Shown here: positions 49,226 to 61,460 of the stretch, piece by piece
Layout of the letters: every line of letters starts with the position of its first letter
Numbering within the stretch: the first letter of the stretch is position 1
Source: Sinonovacula constricta
Taxonomy: Eukaryota > Mollusca > Bivalvia > Cardiida > Solecurtidae
Assembly: GCA_007844125.1 (NCBI GenBank)
Contig: CM017555.1
Coordinates: 25,631,498-25,695,497, forward strand
Direction of reading: 5' to 3'
DNA: 64,000 nt
Made by a program: the position numbers and the translations under genes
The notes under the pieces: generated by a model
Seen by the model: only the letters and a program-made list of their open reading frames with translations
Told to the model about the DNA's origin: nothing
Database searches by the model: none

Positions 49226-49440
49226 ACACCTTGTTGCCCGCAGGCCATACTTGTAACGGTGAGCCGTTAGAACTGCACGTGTGTGAAATCTATACATTTG
49301 ATCGTATACGCTCTGTACATACATTGTACAATACCAGTGAGATTTGGCTTTATAGATCTTTTCGAAAATTGAGTTACGCCCCTTTAATAATTGTCGAACA
49401 TTCGGAACACTTCGGCTCTGGGTAGTACATTTTTAGCAAG

Positions 49441-49620
49441 ATGGCGGACGAATCGGACGAAAATTCTAACTTTTTCAGTGATTCAATGATAGATCAGCTT
49501 TCGGTAGTCAAATTGAAAGACTACGTATTTGCATTTTCGAGTAAACCATGCACGACCTTTCACAGTTTGCGAGAGATTGGAATTTTCCGTGATTGCCAAG
49601 ACCATACTCTCTCAGCTTAA
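49441..49620 (+). CDS. Small ORF with strong start context, unknown
   Basis: CAAGATGGCGGAC begins a 59-codon ORF: MADESDENSNFFSDSMIDQL, then SVVKLKDYVFAF, ending in TAA. The acidic start and an LKDY-like helix recall first exons of nuclear proteins. A GTAAAC near 49532 could be a donor. It may be a first exon on the + strand or a transposon fragment. Confidence 0.35.
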   Translation: MADESDENSNFFSDSMIDQLSVVKLKDYVFAFSSKPCTTFHSLREIGIFRDCQDHTLSA

Positions 49621-50121
49621 TAAATATCAGACAACAATTAAAGAAAAACACAACATGTACAAGACAAGATGATAAGTTTCTCGTGAAATCAAAGACTGTG
49701 TTAATTAGGCTTTTTTCTTGGTGGCGGCAAACTTCAGAAGGATCAAAGAAATTGTGGCGTCTGTTTTGTCAACGCGTCTGTTTTGTCAACCGTTTTAAGC
49801 CCATTTTAGCGTGGCCGATGTTTGATTCTCCAGGCTTCAAAATGATTTCAGTTAATGATTTACGTTTTCTTAGTGCAATTTTAGCGAATCTTATGCATAC
49901 GTAAATTAACAAGAATATAACGAAACATAAAATGCCGACTTATGTCTATACATACGCGCTGTTAAACGCGTAGCGAAACATCTGTAAATCAACATGTCCA
50001 CACCATAGAACACGCCAGCATTGAGGAAAACTGTGTACGTAAGTAATGCCATCGATTCCCATTGCAAATGTGAGAAAAACATCCAGATTATGATACCTTT
50101 CCAAATAGACAGAAATGGGTC

Positions 50122-50149
50122 GGGGGGGGGGGGGGGGGGGGGGGGGGGG
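50122..50149. repeat. 28-G homopolymer
   Basis: Uninterrupted G run. Poly-Gly and poly-Pro ORFs across it are artefacts. The length may be unreliable. Confidence 0.95.
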
Positions 50150-51250
50150 TTCTGCGGATTACCGTGGCATAAACAGGAAATCGATGTATGGAAAGTCTCA
50201 CCCCATTAATCATTTTATCACTAAGAAGTTTCCAAACACAACAGTAACGTGCGTGCCCTTTGCCTTTCTTTTTCGATATATTGATCATGACTCAGTCTTT
50301 TTACACTTCGCTTTAGTGAACCGAGTAATGTGGCCGCTCATATTTGGCTGAGTTGAGTTTACTACCCGGAAGTAACAGGTGCGCGTTTTCCGAAAGTTAA
50401 ATCTCAGTGAAGAGCAAATGTAGGAGCAGATAAATCATGTTTTCAGAAAGGTCTACAGTTGCGAGTTTCCTCGCCAACTTACATATTGTAAGACTGTATG
50501 TAATTTAACAACCGTTCTCCCATGGTTTGGGGTCCGAGTCGTAAATGCCGAGCTGAGCTTATTGAGTCATTCCTAACTGATTCTGTGCTAACATAATGCC
50601 TGTTCTTGGAATTTGCTTCGACAGCGGCTGTTTAGTAGTTTAAATAAGAATCTCGATGCCCAAGTAGCAAGAACCCTATTTTTGCTGAAAAAAAAATCAC
50701 TGTTGAATACCTTCTCGGGATTCAGTGCCCATCAATTAGTGTCTATACACATTTTCTAAACATTTTATTCTGACATGTACCTTTTATGTGGCTGTACTAC
50801 AAAAATAATTATCCTTTTTTTATTTTCTTTGTTTTTCTCCTTTATAACTTATTTTGCACTGTCACAAGTATGTTTATGTCAGCGGTTACACGACGCCTTT
50901 TGACGGCACACTGATTACCAGTACTATTCTTGGGCAAACCCTTGTATGTTAAAGTTAAAGCTTCCGGCTGTTCTTTTCTTTCGTAACCTTTTACTTCTGT
51001 CATTTCTCACTTCCAGCATTATATGTTAGGACCATTCATGTGTTAATGTTATACAGCAATAACCATTAAAATGTTTCGTTTCGGAAAGGGTTTTCGGATT
51101 TAACAATTTTTTTTCTTCTCCTTCTCGTGTGTGCATGTGTGCGCGTGTGTGTGAGTGCGTGCCTGCGGGCGAGTGATAGAAAGTTTTGTCTTTGTAACTT
51201 ATTGTTCTCACGTAGTTATTCTGTTCCTTATTTGTAATGTATTGATTATG
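50150..51250. other. Intronic or intergenic, nothing recognised
   Basis: No exon or repeat with support was seen. Confidence 0.5.
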
Positions 51251-51255
51251 AATAC

Positions 51256-51291
51256 AAGAAGAGAGAGATAGAGGAGAGAGAGAGGAGAGAG

Positions 51292-51327
<36 letters not shown>

Positions 51328-51347
51328 AGAGAGAGAGGACCGGAGAG

Positions 51348-51384
<37 letters not shown>

Positions 51385-51570
51385 CCGGAGAGAGAGAGAG
51401 AGACCGGAGATATAGAGAGGAGAGGAATAGAGATATATAGAGATAGATAGAGAGATAGATAGAGAGATAGAGATATATATATAAGAGATAGATATATATA
51501 GATATATATACCGATAGATATATATATATATAATATATATAATATATATATATATATATATAATATATAT
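51256..51570. repeat. GA / GATA / TA compound microsatellite
   Basis: GAGA with ACCGGA interruptions (51256-51425) grades into GATA and then TA repeats. Confidence 0.95.
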
Positions 51571-51574
51571 ATAT

Positions 51575-52815
51575 TAATTGACAAATAAATTATACTCAAC
51601 GTTAATTCGCATGCGTGTAAAAATTACACATCAACGACTTCAAGAAATAATCAGCGTCCATTATGAAGGTGAATGAAAGGTAAAGGAAATACACGTTTGA
51701 AATGTAATTTTCTCATTGAACATGCAACTCTACAATTGTACATCTTTTTAAAATTGTTCTGATGTAAAATCCTATTATTTAGGCACTATATGGTGTGGAC
51801 TCAAATTGTTGGGAGTAACATATTCACCACACTGTTGGTCCCTCTTCAGATACCCAAGCTCACCTAGCAGTTATAATACCTGAGTTCCTGAAATATATGT
51901 AATAATGAAAGAGTTAAATACTACACTACATTGACCTAGCCTAGCAATAACATGCATGGTAAAACAACATACTATTACTTAAATGTTAAAAAAGTATTTG
52001 TTAGTCTATTAAAAGTGTAACCTTTTTGTTAAGTTGCATGACTTCTACAATTTTATGTAATTAGTTCAGCCTGCAATATATACAAAAATGGATCACTTTT
52101 TGTGCATAGTGGAAACTGTGGTGCTGCAACATATTGTTGGAAAAAGGACACTGACCTAAAATACATACAATAAACAGGTGTGGATCCAGAACTTTTCAGC
52201 TGGTGTGGGGTGGGGATGTGGGGCTAAGACTGACATTGACATACGTCCTAGCGGGGAAGAGGGGTGGGGTTCATAGTATCCTGAAAAAAAAAAGTTTCTA
52301 AAATGTCGGAGATGCGTTCTGAAATGTATCTGGACAAAAGATAAAAAGATTTTAATGGTTTTATTTAATGGTTGTATTGTGTTCATATTGGCAAAGGCGG
52401 ACAAACACCCTCCCGTAATTTTCCAATGCCTATAAATCCCCTCCTGTAAGTTATTTGGTTCGCACAGCTAATTCTCGTAAATAAAATGATAATAACGTCG
52501 GATTTTTTGTTATAAAATTTAACTTCGATATATATTTTATTAATTTTATTATTTTAATTAATTAACCAGATTGATATTGTCTGCTTTTGTTAAAGCTTAG
52601 ATTTTGTCCAACTATGCTAAAAATACAGAAGCGATTTAACGCCGTTGGGATTTTGTCATACAAATGCGAACAACTGTTGCCATTGTTAGTGCTTTCATTT
52701 TGCTTGTATGGTGTCATGGATGATGGAAGCCGAGGTGTTGATTGTCTAACAACTTTTATTTCGTACAAAATGATGTCGGGATCGGGCCTGGTCTGAGGCC
52801 GGCCCTTACTGCGAG
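51575..52815. other. No supported gene; fragment of a dispersed repeat
   Basis: Near 52178-52270 a GC-richer piece (GTGTGGATCCAGAAC, GTGTGGGGTGGGG) resembles the piece at 20336. The rest is AT-rich. Confidence 0.4.
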
Positions 52816-52817
<2 letters not shown>

Positions 52818-52880
<63 letters not shown>

Positions 52881-52949
52881 CACACGCACGCACGCACGCA
52901 CGCACGCACGCACACAAACGGACGCACGCACGCACGCACGCACGCACGC
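52818..52949. repeat. CA then ACGC microsatellite
   Basis: About 33 CA dinucleotides, then two blocks of ACGC tetranucleotides separated by ACACAAACGG. Confidence 0.95.
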
Positions 52950-53286
52950 TCTGGAGCCTAGCTGTAATGCGACTCCTCGTATCCCGTACAAACTCTCTTT
53001 TTTACACCCGCGGTAAACTACCAATCGTAAAACTTCGGGTATTTCCGTATGGTTCGTAAAATACACCTCGTACATAGCTCTAGAATACACCAAAGTGCGT
53101 CGCCTGAGTTATGAAACAGTGTCCGTTCGCGAGAAAGTAACAAATTATATATATATCATTTAGTTGAGTATATCTTGCAATAACAACGATTTTTTTTATC
53201 AATACAATCTATATGATTTACGGAAAATTGAAAAGTCAACATTAAATACCCAGTATTAAAACTAAGACACACAAAGTAGATCCAAG

Positions 53287-53412
53287 ATGGCGCCTTATTA
53301 TGTCAGAGGTCTCTTGCATAGCATAAAGGCCGAGGTGATCAGATTGGGTAAACTACATGACTACATTTTCATATGTAAACGTATTGCCTTCGTTTGTGAC
53401 TGCCTAGCGTAA
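53287..53412 (+). CDS. 41-codon ORF with AAGATGGCG start, weak
   Basis: CCAAGATGGCGCC starts MAPYYVRGLLHSIKAEVIRL and ends in TAA. There is no domain. The start context resembles 49441. Confidence 0.2.
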   Translation: MAPYYVRGLLHSIKAEVIRLGKLHDYIFICKRIAFVCDCLA

Positions 53413-53894
53413 CTAACTGTAAAACAATGCGAGATATAGTTCACGTTTGCACGCCGTGACCTGGTCTAAATGAGTATAACAATTCTTAAAAATTGAAGAA
53501 AAAAGTCCAGGAATCAAAGAAGATAGCACTTACGATACATGTGGTCCTCTGTGATATTACTTATTAGAGATGTAAACTTTAAATAGTTTAAATAGTACAA
53601 TTTTCTTGCTTTGTAGAACTTTCACCGACGCGTTTCCTGGCCATTTCTCAACAAAATTAGGACACATAAACACACAGAAAGTAGAGAAGGTTACAGAAGT
53701 GATCAAGGGGAAATAATCAGTACTGAACAGTTTTTATTTATATAAAGATTATTCCAGTTGTCTATCCTGTAAATTCCGTTTTTCTACATTTGCGAAACAA
53801 TTAAAATACAACAGCATACGCGCACATGTGAGGTTTTAACGTAAAAAAGGCTGATTCAAGTTAAACCGCGTTTTTAGCGTAACGTCATTACTGC

Positions 53895-53923
53895 ATTTGG
53901 ATCCAAAATCACAGATCGCGTCA
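53895..53923. repeat. Dispersed repeat core, inverted copy
   Basis: ATTTGGATCCAAAATCACAG followed by ATCGCGTCA is the reverse complement of the core at 46171, with one or two mismatches. Confidence 0.8.
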
Positions 53924-53924
53924 C

Positions 53925-55130
53925 TAATATCCTATAACATCGAGTATGACCTTGATCTTATTTGTTTCATTTCTAACTTATAAACATTATATTCCTTTAA
54001 AGTGTATGTATATAAGATGGCGATATTGATTAAGATGTATAAGTAATAAGAAAATTATGTCTTAGACGCAGACAAAGGACTGACGGATAGGTGAACAGGG
54101 AGACACATGGACGAATGCATGTTATGTTGTTCCAAGAAGTGGTACAGCAGCTGCAAAAGGTTTGGTTTGTCTGATTAAAACACGTTTCACCATGTTCACT
54201 TTTAAATAAGGCACACATTTCCATTAAAGAAGAAAAGTTCTACTATTAAAAAGTCATCTAGGACTGTTTATGTTATATAAATATTATTCTATAAGTCACT
54301 ACAACAACAAACTTAAACGTATTGCAAACATAAAACGTATTAAATGTCCACAACAATACAATCGACTAAACGTATTTTGAATAGGAAATCGGGATATCGA
54401 AAGAATTCTATAATTTAAAACCAGGATTTCTCTAACTCTGAAATTTGCTACCCAATTCAAGCCAGTTTTAACTGACATCCAAAGATTTAAGATTCGAAGC
54501 GCCACTATCAGATATGGAATTTTAAACTGGTGAATGATTTTAGTATATTAGAATGCAACATCATACAAAAGTGAAATTATCGATTCTATACCCATTGTCC
54601 AAATTTTTCGAATATCTTTGTGTAGCTGGATTCTTAAAACATGTACACGTATATTTAGGTAATTTTCGTGGTGCCATAAATTTACGATTTTGAAGATTCC
54701 ATATATGCCCACACCTTCTACAATACGCGTTCAATTACTTTTTGATAGGAACAAGTTCCGGACAAGCATTTTTATTGGCCAACCATACACAAGAAAGCAT
54801 ACCTTGAAAGTTCATTGGGTAATATATACCATTCTCACAATACTGTTTGCCAAATTTGTACAAGGTAACCACACACTATTAAGATAAATACATTTCAAAC
54901 AGTCAACTTATAACAAAAAAGAAACACAATAACAAACAAGTAAAAACCGGAAGTAAGAAAAATCAAAGCACTTAAGGTGTGGAAGCACATAAAGATATGT
55001 GCCATTCCGCTCTTGGCGGTATCTGGATAAGTAAAAATAGTAGATAAACTATAAGAAGCATAGGAACCGACGAATTTAATAATGTACATACTCATATTTT
55101 TACAAGGGATAAATAATAAGACGATAAAGT
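53925..55130. other. Intronic sequence, nothing recognised
   Basis: It lies downstream of the exon at 55139. No further exon was found. Confidence 0.5.
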
Positions 55131-55138
55131 TTACTTAC

Positions 55139-55264
55139 ACTCTGTACAGTTTTTGTTTTTGGTATTTACACTGGCATGAGGATAGGAGCAATTGCAGATG
55201 TACCCATTTTCTGTGTTTTCGCAGCTACCATTATTCTGGCAAGGTTTAATGAAGCAGTAATTAA
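55139..55264 (-). CDS. Gene B EGF-like exon (126 nt)
   Basis: Bounded by CTTTCAG and GTAAGT. Phase 1-1, 41 codons from NYCFIKPCQNNGSC to YICNCSYPHA and NKNCTE. Six cysteines sit at 3, 8, 14, 23, 25 and 39. The last loop is long and lacks the usual Gly, so it is an atypical EGF module. Confidence 0.85.
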
Positions 55265-55997
55265 CTGAAAGTATAGAAGTTTTCCCTAGATGTCTGTCGA
55301 TATTGATCATTATATATGTTGGAAACAGTTAATTCCATTTTAGGTTTAAAGATATCAAACATCCAGATTAATGACTTTTTTCCTCTACTCTCATATAGTT
55401 TTGTGCCTCAATTATGTTAAATCTTGAAAGATCGTTATTGAAGCACCACAAGAACCATCTAATCGATTGTGGAGTAGATTGTAAAAAATAAAAACAATAT
55501 AATTGATATTTACATAGACGTTCAGATTTATCTGGTACAATCCAGATAAAATATTTCTTTTATGTAACTGGCGCAGTGTTACAATTACCATGCCATTGAG
55601 ACCATTCTGATAATGAATATCACTGACTTTGCAAAGACACTTTATGATGACATTTCCATAATTACAGAGCAAATGCTCATAGTTAGTATTAAATTTGTAC
55701 AAAACTTCATACAATGAATCCTTCTATAACAGATCGTGTTTTGTTATTGTTCTTGCCAAAACCCTTTATTAAGAATGAAAAAAACAAACAAACTATTAGC
55801 AGATGTATAAACCATGTTCGCTTTGTAATGTGATGCTAATGAGGCGGGTCGATGCTATCCACACTTAAATATAATACATGCAGTTGTGTGAATGATTAAA
55901 CAATGTGTATCAATAGGTTCATGTTACAGACTACAAGAGTAGTATACCATTTCTTGTGAAGATGCCTCATATATACGTATGTACATAATGTATTTAC

Positions 55998-56108
55998 CTT
56001 CATCACACCAACGACCAGTGTAACCAGGCATACAATTACAAGTAGTATTGATGCTGGTTGAGTTACATGTTCCGCCGTTCTGACATGGTGAGTTTTTACA
56101 CGGATCTT
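55998..56108 (-). CDS. Gene B EGF-like exon (111 nt)
   Basis: Bounded by CTTTTCCAG and GTAAAT. Phase 1-1, 36 codons from DPCKNSPCQNGGTC to CNCMPGYTGRWCDE, cysteines at 3, 8, 14, 23, 25 and 34: a canonical EGF module. It follows the cadherin exon in the same phase. Confidence 0.93.
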
Positions 56109-56604
56109 CTGGAAAAGAAATTCAAACTTTGTTGGATATTGATTGATTATCACTTTCTCTTTTATAAACATATTGATTGCATTGCCTTAGATCGCGTATC
56201 TTTATTACATAATTTTTCACGTAGTAGTATCAACTTATCTATTTACTCTCGCTTCACAACTTTATTTTAGAAACGATTTTATAAAAAGAATCCGATACCG
56301 CCCTTTTTTAATGTTACCTTGCGACATTGAATGTGACACGTTATTAAGTTTCTTGTTTAACATCTGCAGAAATAACATCGTTTGAGTTTTATGTAAACTT
56401 AAAATACTTAGTAGCGGCAAATAAACAATCCCAACCCAGACAGCTCACCAATCCCAATCCCAAACGATTGTGTGGCTTTACATAATTAAGAGTTCATAGC
56501 GTGGTACACTAGTAAATAAAAACATATAAAACTGATATTAAGACTTTGATATAGCATACTAAATAGAAACAAAACGACTATAAATGCATTTCGTGAACAT
56601 TTAC

Positions 56605-56757
56605 CATGTACAGTGATATTTAAAGTTGCAGTGGACGTGTGGCCACCATCTGAAGCCAGTATCGTCAAAATTGTTGGTGAGGCGAGGGATTCCAATCCAG
56701 ACGAGGATTTAACATACACGCAGCCTAAATTATTAACAGCGAAAGTTTCCTGCGCCC
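56605..56757 (-). CDS. Gene B cadherin-repeat exon (153 nt)
   Basis: Bounded by TATGTTTCAG and GTAAATG. Phase 1-1, 50 codons including QETFAVNNLGCVYV, TILTILASDGGHTS and TATLNITVH. This is the second half of a cadherin EC domain: the F-x-V...G start of a strand, the calcium-site-type ASDGG and a final LNITV strand. The first half must lie in an upstream exon that I did not find. Confidence 0.85.
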
Positions 56758-56819
56758 CTGAAACATAAATATAAGGATCATAATAGGAATGTGTTTTTCT
56801 TGCTTCAATAGATAAGAAA

Positions 56820-57110
56820 GTAAAGCAGATCAATGAGATTTAACCCACTGCCAATACGGTGACTGAAATCGCAGAGATCAGTTTTGATCATTACAGCGAC
56901 ATCCAGCAATTCCGGTTGAGGAAGTCCTCAGACAAATGTCCTGGTAGAGCCACCGGCGCACCGCATGTCAGTTGTAAGACCTTCCAACTGAAGTCATTCA
57001 AAGGGGGCTTAAACCCAGTAGATAGGAGGATTCGCTGTGAGAGAAGTTACGGCGAATCTACAACTACGCCCTAAAAGTAATTTTGGGGATCGTAATCTGA
57101 ACGAGAGCCA
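56820..57110. other. GC-richer patch of unknown nature
   Basis: More GC than its flanks, between the cadherin exon and the exon candidate at 57180. On the - strand one frame stays open for about 45 codons (LTCGAPVALPGHLSEDF). It may be a transposon piece or an unrecognised exon. Confidence 0.3.
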
Positions 57111-57179
57111 AAGACCGTTGTTAACTATTCTGTCTTTCTATTTACTTTTGGTCTTTTCTTTTAAAACATGCAAACATAC

Positions 57180-57294
57180 CATTTCTGCTGCAATAAAGCA
57201 ATGACACAAAAAGTTATACCGGCAATAGCTAGTGTGATGTTATGTAAATCATCCGGATCAAATGCTGTTATCAATTTCTCATTCACACAGGATT
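57180..57294 (-). CDS. Candidate transmembrane exon, gene unassigned
   Basis: Acceptor AATTTCAG and donor GTATGT on the - strand enclose 37 open codons with DPDDLHNITLAIAGITFC and VIALLQQK, one hydrophobic helix. It enters in phase 1 but exits in phase 2, unlike the 89-nt TM exons. It lies between the gene A stop and the gene B cadherin exon, so it may be a relic of a third paralog. Confidence 0.4.
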
Positions 57295-57714
57295 CTGAAA
57301 TTGATAAAATAAATACAAAACAATTTTTGTCATTTTTGGTTTTGTTTTAGTAAAATGAATATATCATAATACCAATAATAACAATATCACTTATAATACA
57401 ATTCTTGCATCTCATTGGAGAGTGGCAAATTTCTTTTTTTTCATATCCGTATTTTTGTCCACATTAAGTTCACATGATATCGCGGCACTTTATATTCAAT
57501 AGCTTTGTACTTTATGCAAATGTAAAACGTAAGGGGAGCACCGAATGTTAAGGATTTAACACAAAACACAAAATAGCAAATCTCATTTTGGTAAAAAATG
57601 ATTTAAATCTAATAGTTACGGAATATGAAATTCCTGTAAAATGGTTAAATCATACAATACCAATTATATACCTGACCAAAAACCGTAAACATGGACTGGC
57701 ATTATTTATATCCT

Positions 57715-57765
57715 TTAATGCATGTGAATACTGTCTTGGGAGCATTCGCACTTGTCCTTCTTTTT
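57715..57765 (-). CDS. Gene A terminal exon: cytoplasmic tail with stop
   Basis: After the acceptor AATATTTCAG, the phase-0 frame reads KKKDKCECSQDSIHMH and TAA. A basic juxtamembrane start fits a cytoplasmic tail following the phase-0 end of the TM exon at 58919. Confidence 0.5.
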   Translation of the reverse strand, partial: KKKDKCECSQDSIHMH

Positions 57766-57769
57766 CTGA

Positions 57770-58910
57770 AATATTCACACAAAAAATAACGGAATACAGC
57801 TGATATATTAACTCAACCGACCCCACAGGGTTATCGGTCCTGGCACTGACATGTATTGTTCTAACAGTAACGGAAAATAGTCTTGTCAGTATAAAGGGTC
57901 TTTCTCGATTGAGTGTCATTGGGCAGTTTATGCTTTATTTTTATTTAAATAAAAGCTTTCTTAGATAAACTGAATGAACTAAATTAAATTTAGCAACTGC
58001 AATGGATTTTATTTAAAGTAAGCTAGAAATATTTACGTTTAACTGTCATCATTTAAGATAAACTTTTTGTAATAAGTCTATTAGCCTTTTTCATGAATTA
58101 AATTACTTAAGTGTGTACAGCATATCTTTCTAGGTTGAAATTTGTAACCAATCTTATTTGATACTGATGATATGACATAGTAACGTGGTCTACAAATGTA
58201 TAAGCATGTGACATTGGAAAATCTAATGAAGTGGAAGTGGATGGGATCGACATAAACCAGCTTAGCACGTCTTATCATTTACTACTAATAAGAAGTAAAA
58301 CCTTGTAGTCATCAGGACAAACGAGCCTGACACATTTTGGTTAAAATGGCATGTTTTCTAAATGTCTATAAAATATTTTCGGAAACATAGTCTTTCAACA
58401 GTAATATACTGAAGGTTTAACTCAGCCATTTAATAAAAAGGTTTCCATATTGCACTTTTTAGTTGTTATTTCAAGTGGTGGTTTTTAATGCCTTATTAAA
58501 GCTTAAAATGATAACACCTATACTAGTGTGCCGTTTTCTATTGTGTAAAAGTGAAAATCTGGAACATTTGTGATGGCAATCAATCAAACTTACAGTCATT
58601 TACATAAACTAAATTGTATGACAATAACCTTCAAGATAGCCAACTGGATCTTGCTCAAAGCGGTTTACTTTAAAAAAAGCCAGCGTTTGTGTCAACATAT
58701 TTGAAAATGTACTGTTATTTTGTAGGTAGTTAATACTCGGAAATAGAAATTAGCACTCAATTTGAAAGGACATTCTAGTATGACATTGACCAAAAAGCTT
58801 ATGCTCGTCAGTACGGATTAAAATGTGCAAGGTTATATACTGCTCCAATGCTAAGTGTCAGGCCAATTATGGTCTCTTTCAGAGAGAAAGAGAAGTGCAT
58901 TAACACAAGT
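57770..58910. other. Gene A last intron, nothing else recognised
   Basis: No further exon was supported here. Confidence 0.45.
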
Positions 58911-58918
58911 TCACATAC

Positions 58919-59007
58919 CTGTTCCTTACAGACAAAATAAACCGCACATCCACCAATACACACTAAACAGGCGCATGTAACAGTAATGCCAACCCACAGA
59001 CAAGGAT
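58919..59007 (-). CDS. Gene A transmembrane exon (89 nt)
   Basis: Bounded by TTTGCAG and GTATGT, phase 1 in and phase 0 out. The peptide PCLWVGITVTCACLVCIGGC continues AVYFVCKEQ: a Cys-rich single transmembrane helix. Its length and phases equal those of the exon at 36097-36185. Confidence 0.75.
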
Positions 59008-59009
59008 CT

Positions 59010-59985
59010 GCAAACAAAAAAAGACACTCTATATTTTTCATGTCGATTAATAGCATACACTCTAAATTTGCAAATACCAAAGCATACATACACTTGTATT
59101 TGCATTTAGACTGATCAGAGATAAAAGATGACAGTGTCACATATAGCCAGTGTCCTTTAAACACAAGATTCATATTGTGAAAGACATAAACCAAACCCGT
59201 TCAACGTATTTTGAGATTTACTTTTTTTAATGTGTGTACATATAGCTAGAGCTATTTTAAATCAGGAACGACGATATGTTTTTGTTATACATTCATTGAT
59301 GGTAGTCTCGGAAAGTTCGGACAGGTATTGGCTACTACTGTACTGATATTAACTTATCAATAATGTGGGTCACTTCTATAATGTGGGTACTTCAAAAAGG
59401 TTGGTAAGCGTGAAGTGCAGGAAAGGCAAACAAAGAGGCATAAAATGTACTCTACAGATTCTAACTGATTTTCGCGGAATGAAAATAAACACTAATTCAA
59501 TCAGATACAGATTTGGTAACAAAGTCGTCGCAAGACAACCTTTAAGAAAAAAACGTACCTACAAGTAGGTAACAATTACCAGACTAGTATGATTTTTATG
59601 ATTTTTCTCTCAAAATGGAATGTTTTAGATATGATCCTCCAGTTGTTTACACTCCAGCTCACTGTTTTACAGTTTACGCATAAATTGAACCTCCCCCCCC
59701 CCCACTACAATAGCATTTATTCACCTGTTGCTAAAAATGTTATAATATCTTCATAAGAAAATCCTTAAAGTGAGGTATATTTTCTTTATCTGTCAAGTAA
59801 CAATATCAACACAGTGGATATTAGATGAGCAGATCTACTTACTCAGAATATATTCATTCAAAAATAGCTTACGTTTGTATAAATATCGGGGATTTAAGCG
59901 GTCGTTTCTTTAAAAACAGTATTCTGAATTTAAAACGCGATTTAGACAAGCCTATTGCCAATACCTACGACGTTCCACGCGAACA
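59010..59985. other. Intron, nothing recognised
   Basis: A C run lies at 59693-59703. The + strand ORFs at 59365 and 59825 have no support. Confidence 0.45.
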
Positions 59986-60984
59986 TGGTAATATTACACT
60001 TTTAAGGCCTTTGTTAGTATTAAATGTTTTTAACCAAGCCATGCACAGTAGATTTTAATTTTAAGTTTCTAAAACACAATGTTGCTAAGATTTTTGTTAA
60101 TCATGAACCCTGCAACGGGTTAAATAACGTGCATCAAGTACGTAAATTAAACATCTTACTCGCAATAAGAATATATGACAAAGTCCTATGAGCATTGCAA
60201 CATATACTAAACTCTGAAAATGTACAGGACAATGGTAATTTCAAATGCAAGCCAAGTGAAACGTCAGAACAAATTTGTGATGAGTCATTTAACGAAAAAG
60301 AGCAAACCCGACAGTTACCGCCTTGGAACGGTCAGTCGGCAATATGGTCCGACCGGCGTGCTTAAACCGGTTTTACAGAGCTCTAACCTCGCACTTCCTG
60401 ATGGGTTTCTCAAATGCAAGCAATGAAAAGAAAACCGATCTATTTGAATACAAAATGTCCTAGCGCTGATGCTGATAAGTTATGACGAAAGTAGTGACAT
60501 CATTGAAAACTACTGTCCACACAAAAATGGTTGATTGTAATTGAATTTAACTTTTTGAATCAAGAACAAATATGACCAGAGAAGAATAAATGGTTGTAGC
60601 ATCCTGTTCATGTGAAGATGGAATTGAGGAAGCAAAGTTCAATGTCCATTAAAGAAAATACACGTAAGAATCCTTATAGGATGAATTAAATGACAAAATA
60701 GATTAAACGAATTTGTAAATAAAACTTTGACAATTTGGCCAACTTCCTATCACATGCATTATGTAAATATATCTTAAAACTTAGTCATTGCAATTCCAAA
60801 ATTATCTTAATGTTAAAAATACGGCATGAAATGATTATACAGAGTGTTTGAAACAACTCCATAAATATTAATATTTTGTAGATTATATCTTGTTAAATCG
60901 ACGTATATGACTTATATTTGATTATCGAAATTTTGACAGAAAACATTAAATTCAAAATGTTGAACATAAAATATTTGTACTTAC

Positions 60985-61002
60985 TTGTAGTAGGAGGAAT
61001 GG
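60985..61002 (-). CDS. Gene A Thr/Pro mini-exon (18 nt)
   Basis: CTTTCTTTCAG | CC ATT CCT CCT ACT ACA A | GTAAGT. Phase 1-1, adding IPPTT to the extracellular stalk. It is very short, but both splice sites are strong and the duplicate at 62033 keeps them. Confidence 0.55.
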
Positions 61003-61368
61003 CTGAAAGAAAGTTGGAAAACATAATTTGTTTTCTAAAATTCGATAATAACATTCTTTTTTTTAAATGACATATTTTAATTTGAAATGATGTCACTGCA
61101 GCTTTTTCCTATGACACCATCAGCTTGCCTAGATGTTTTATTTCAAAGTATTTTCTTCTTATAAACTGTTTAGTCACCGAGGTTTTATCTCCTTTTGTCT
61201 CATGTGTATTGTCGTATGTTGATAGTTCATTATAAAAAGCACTAATAGAATTATCCATCATTTTTTTCCGATAAAGGGTTTTTCTATACGTTATCGTATT
61301 TCGATGTTTGTAAAGCAGTTTAAAGCTCAACAGTATGTCTTTTTGCCGAATGTCCTTTCCATGGCAGT

Positions 61369-61370
<2 letters not shown>

Positions 61371-61434
<64 letters not shown>

Positions 61435-61460
61435 GGTCGCTGTGTGTGTGTGTGTGTGTG
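61371..61460. repeat. CT and GT microsatellite
   Basis: (CT)n with one TT interruption, then GGTCGC, then (TG)n. Confidence 0.95.

Noticed and set aside
50021..50351. Poly-Gly and poly-Pro ORFs
   Set aside because: Translation of a 28-G run.
52562..53093. Cys/Val-rich and Arg/Ala-rich ORFs
   Set aside because: They are translations of the CA and ACGC microsatellite.
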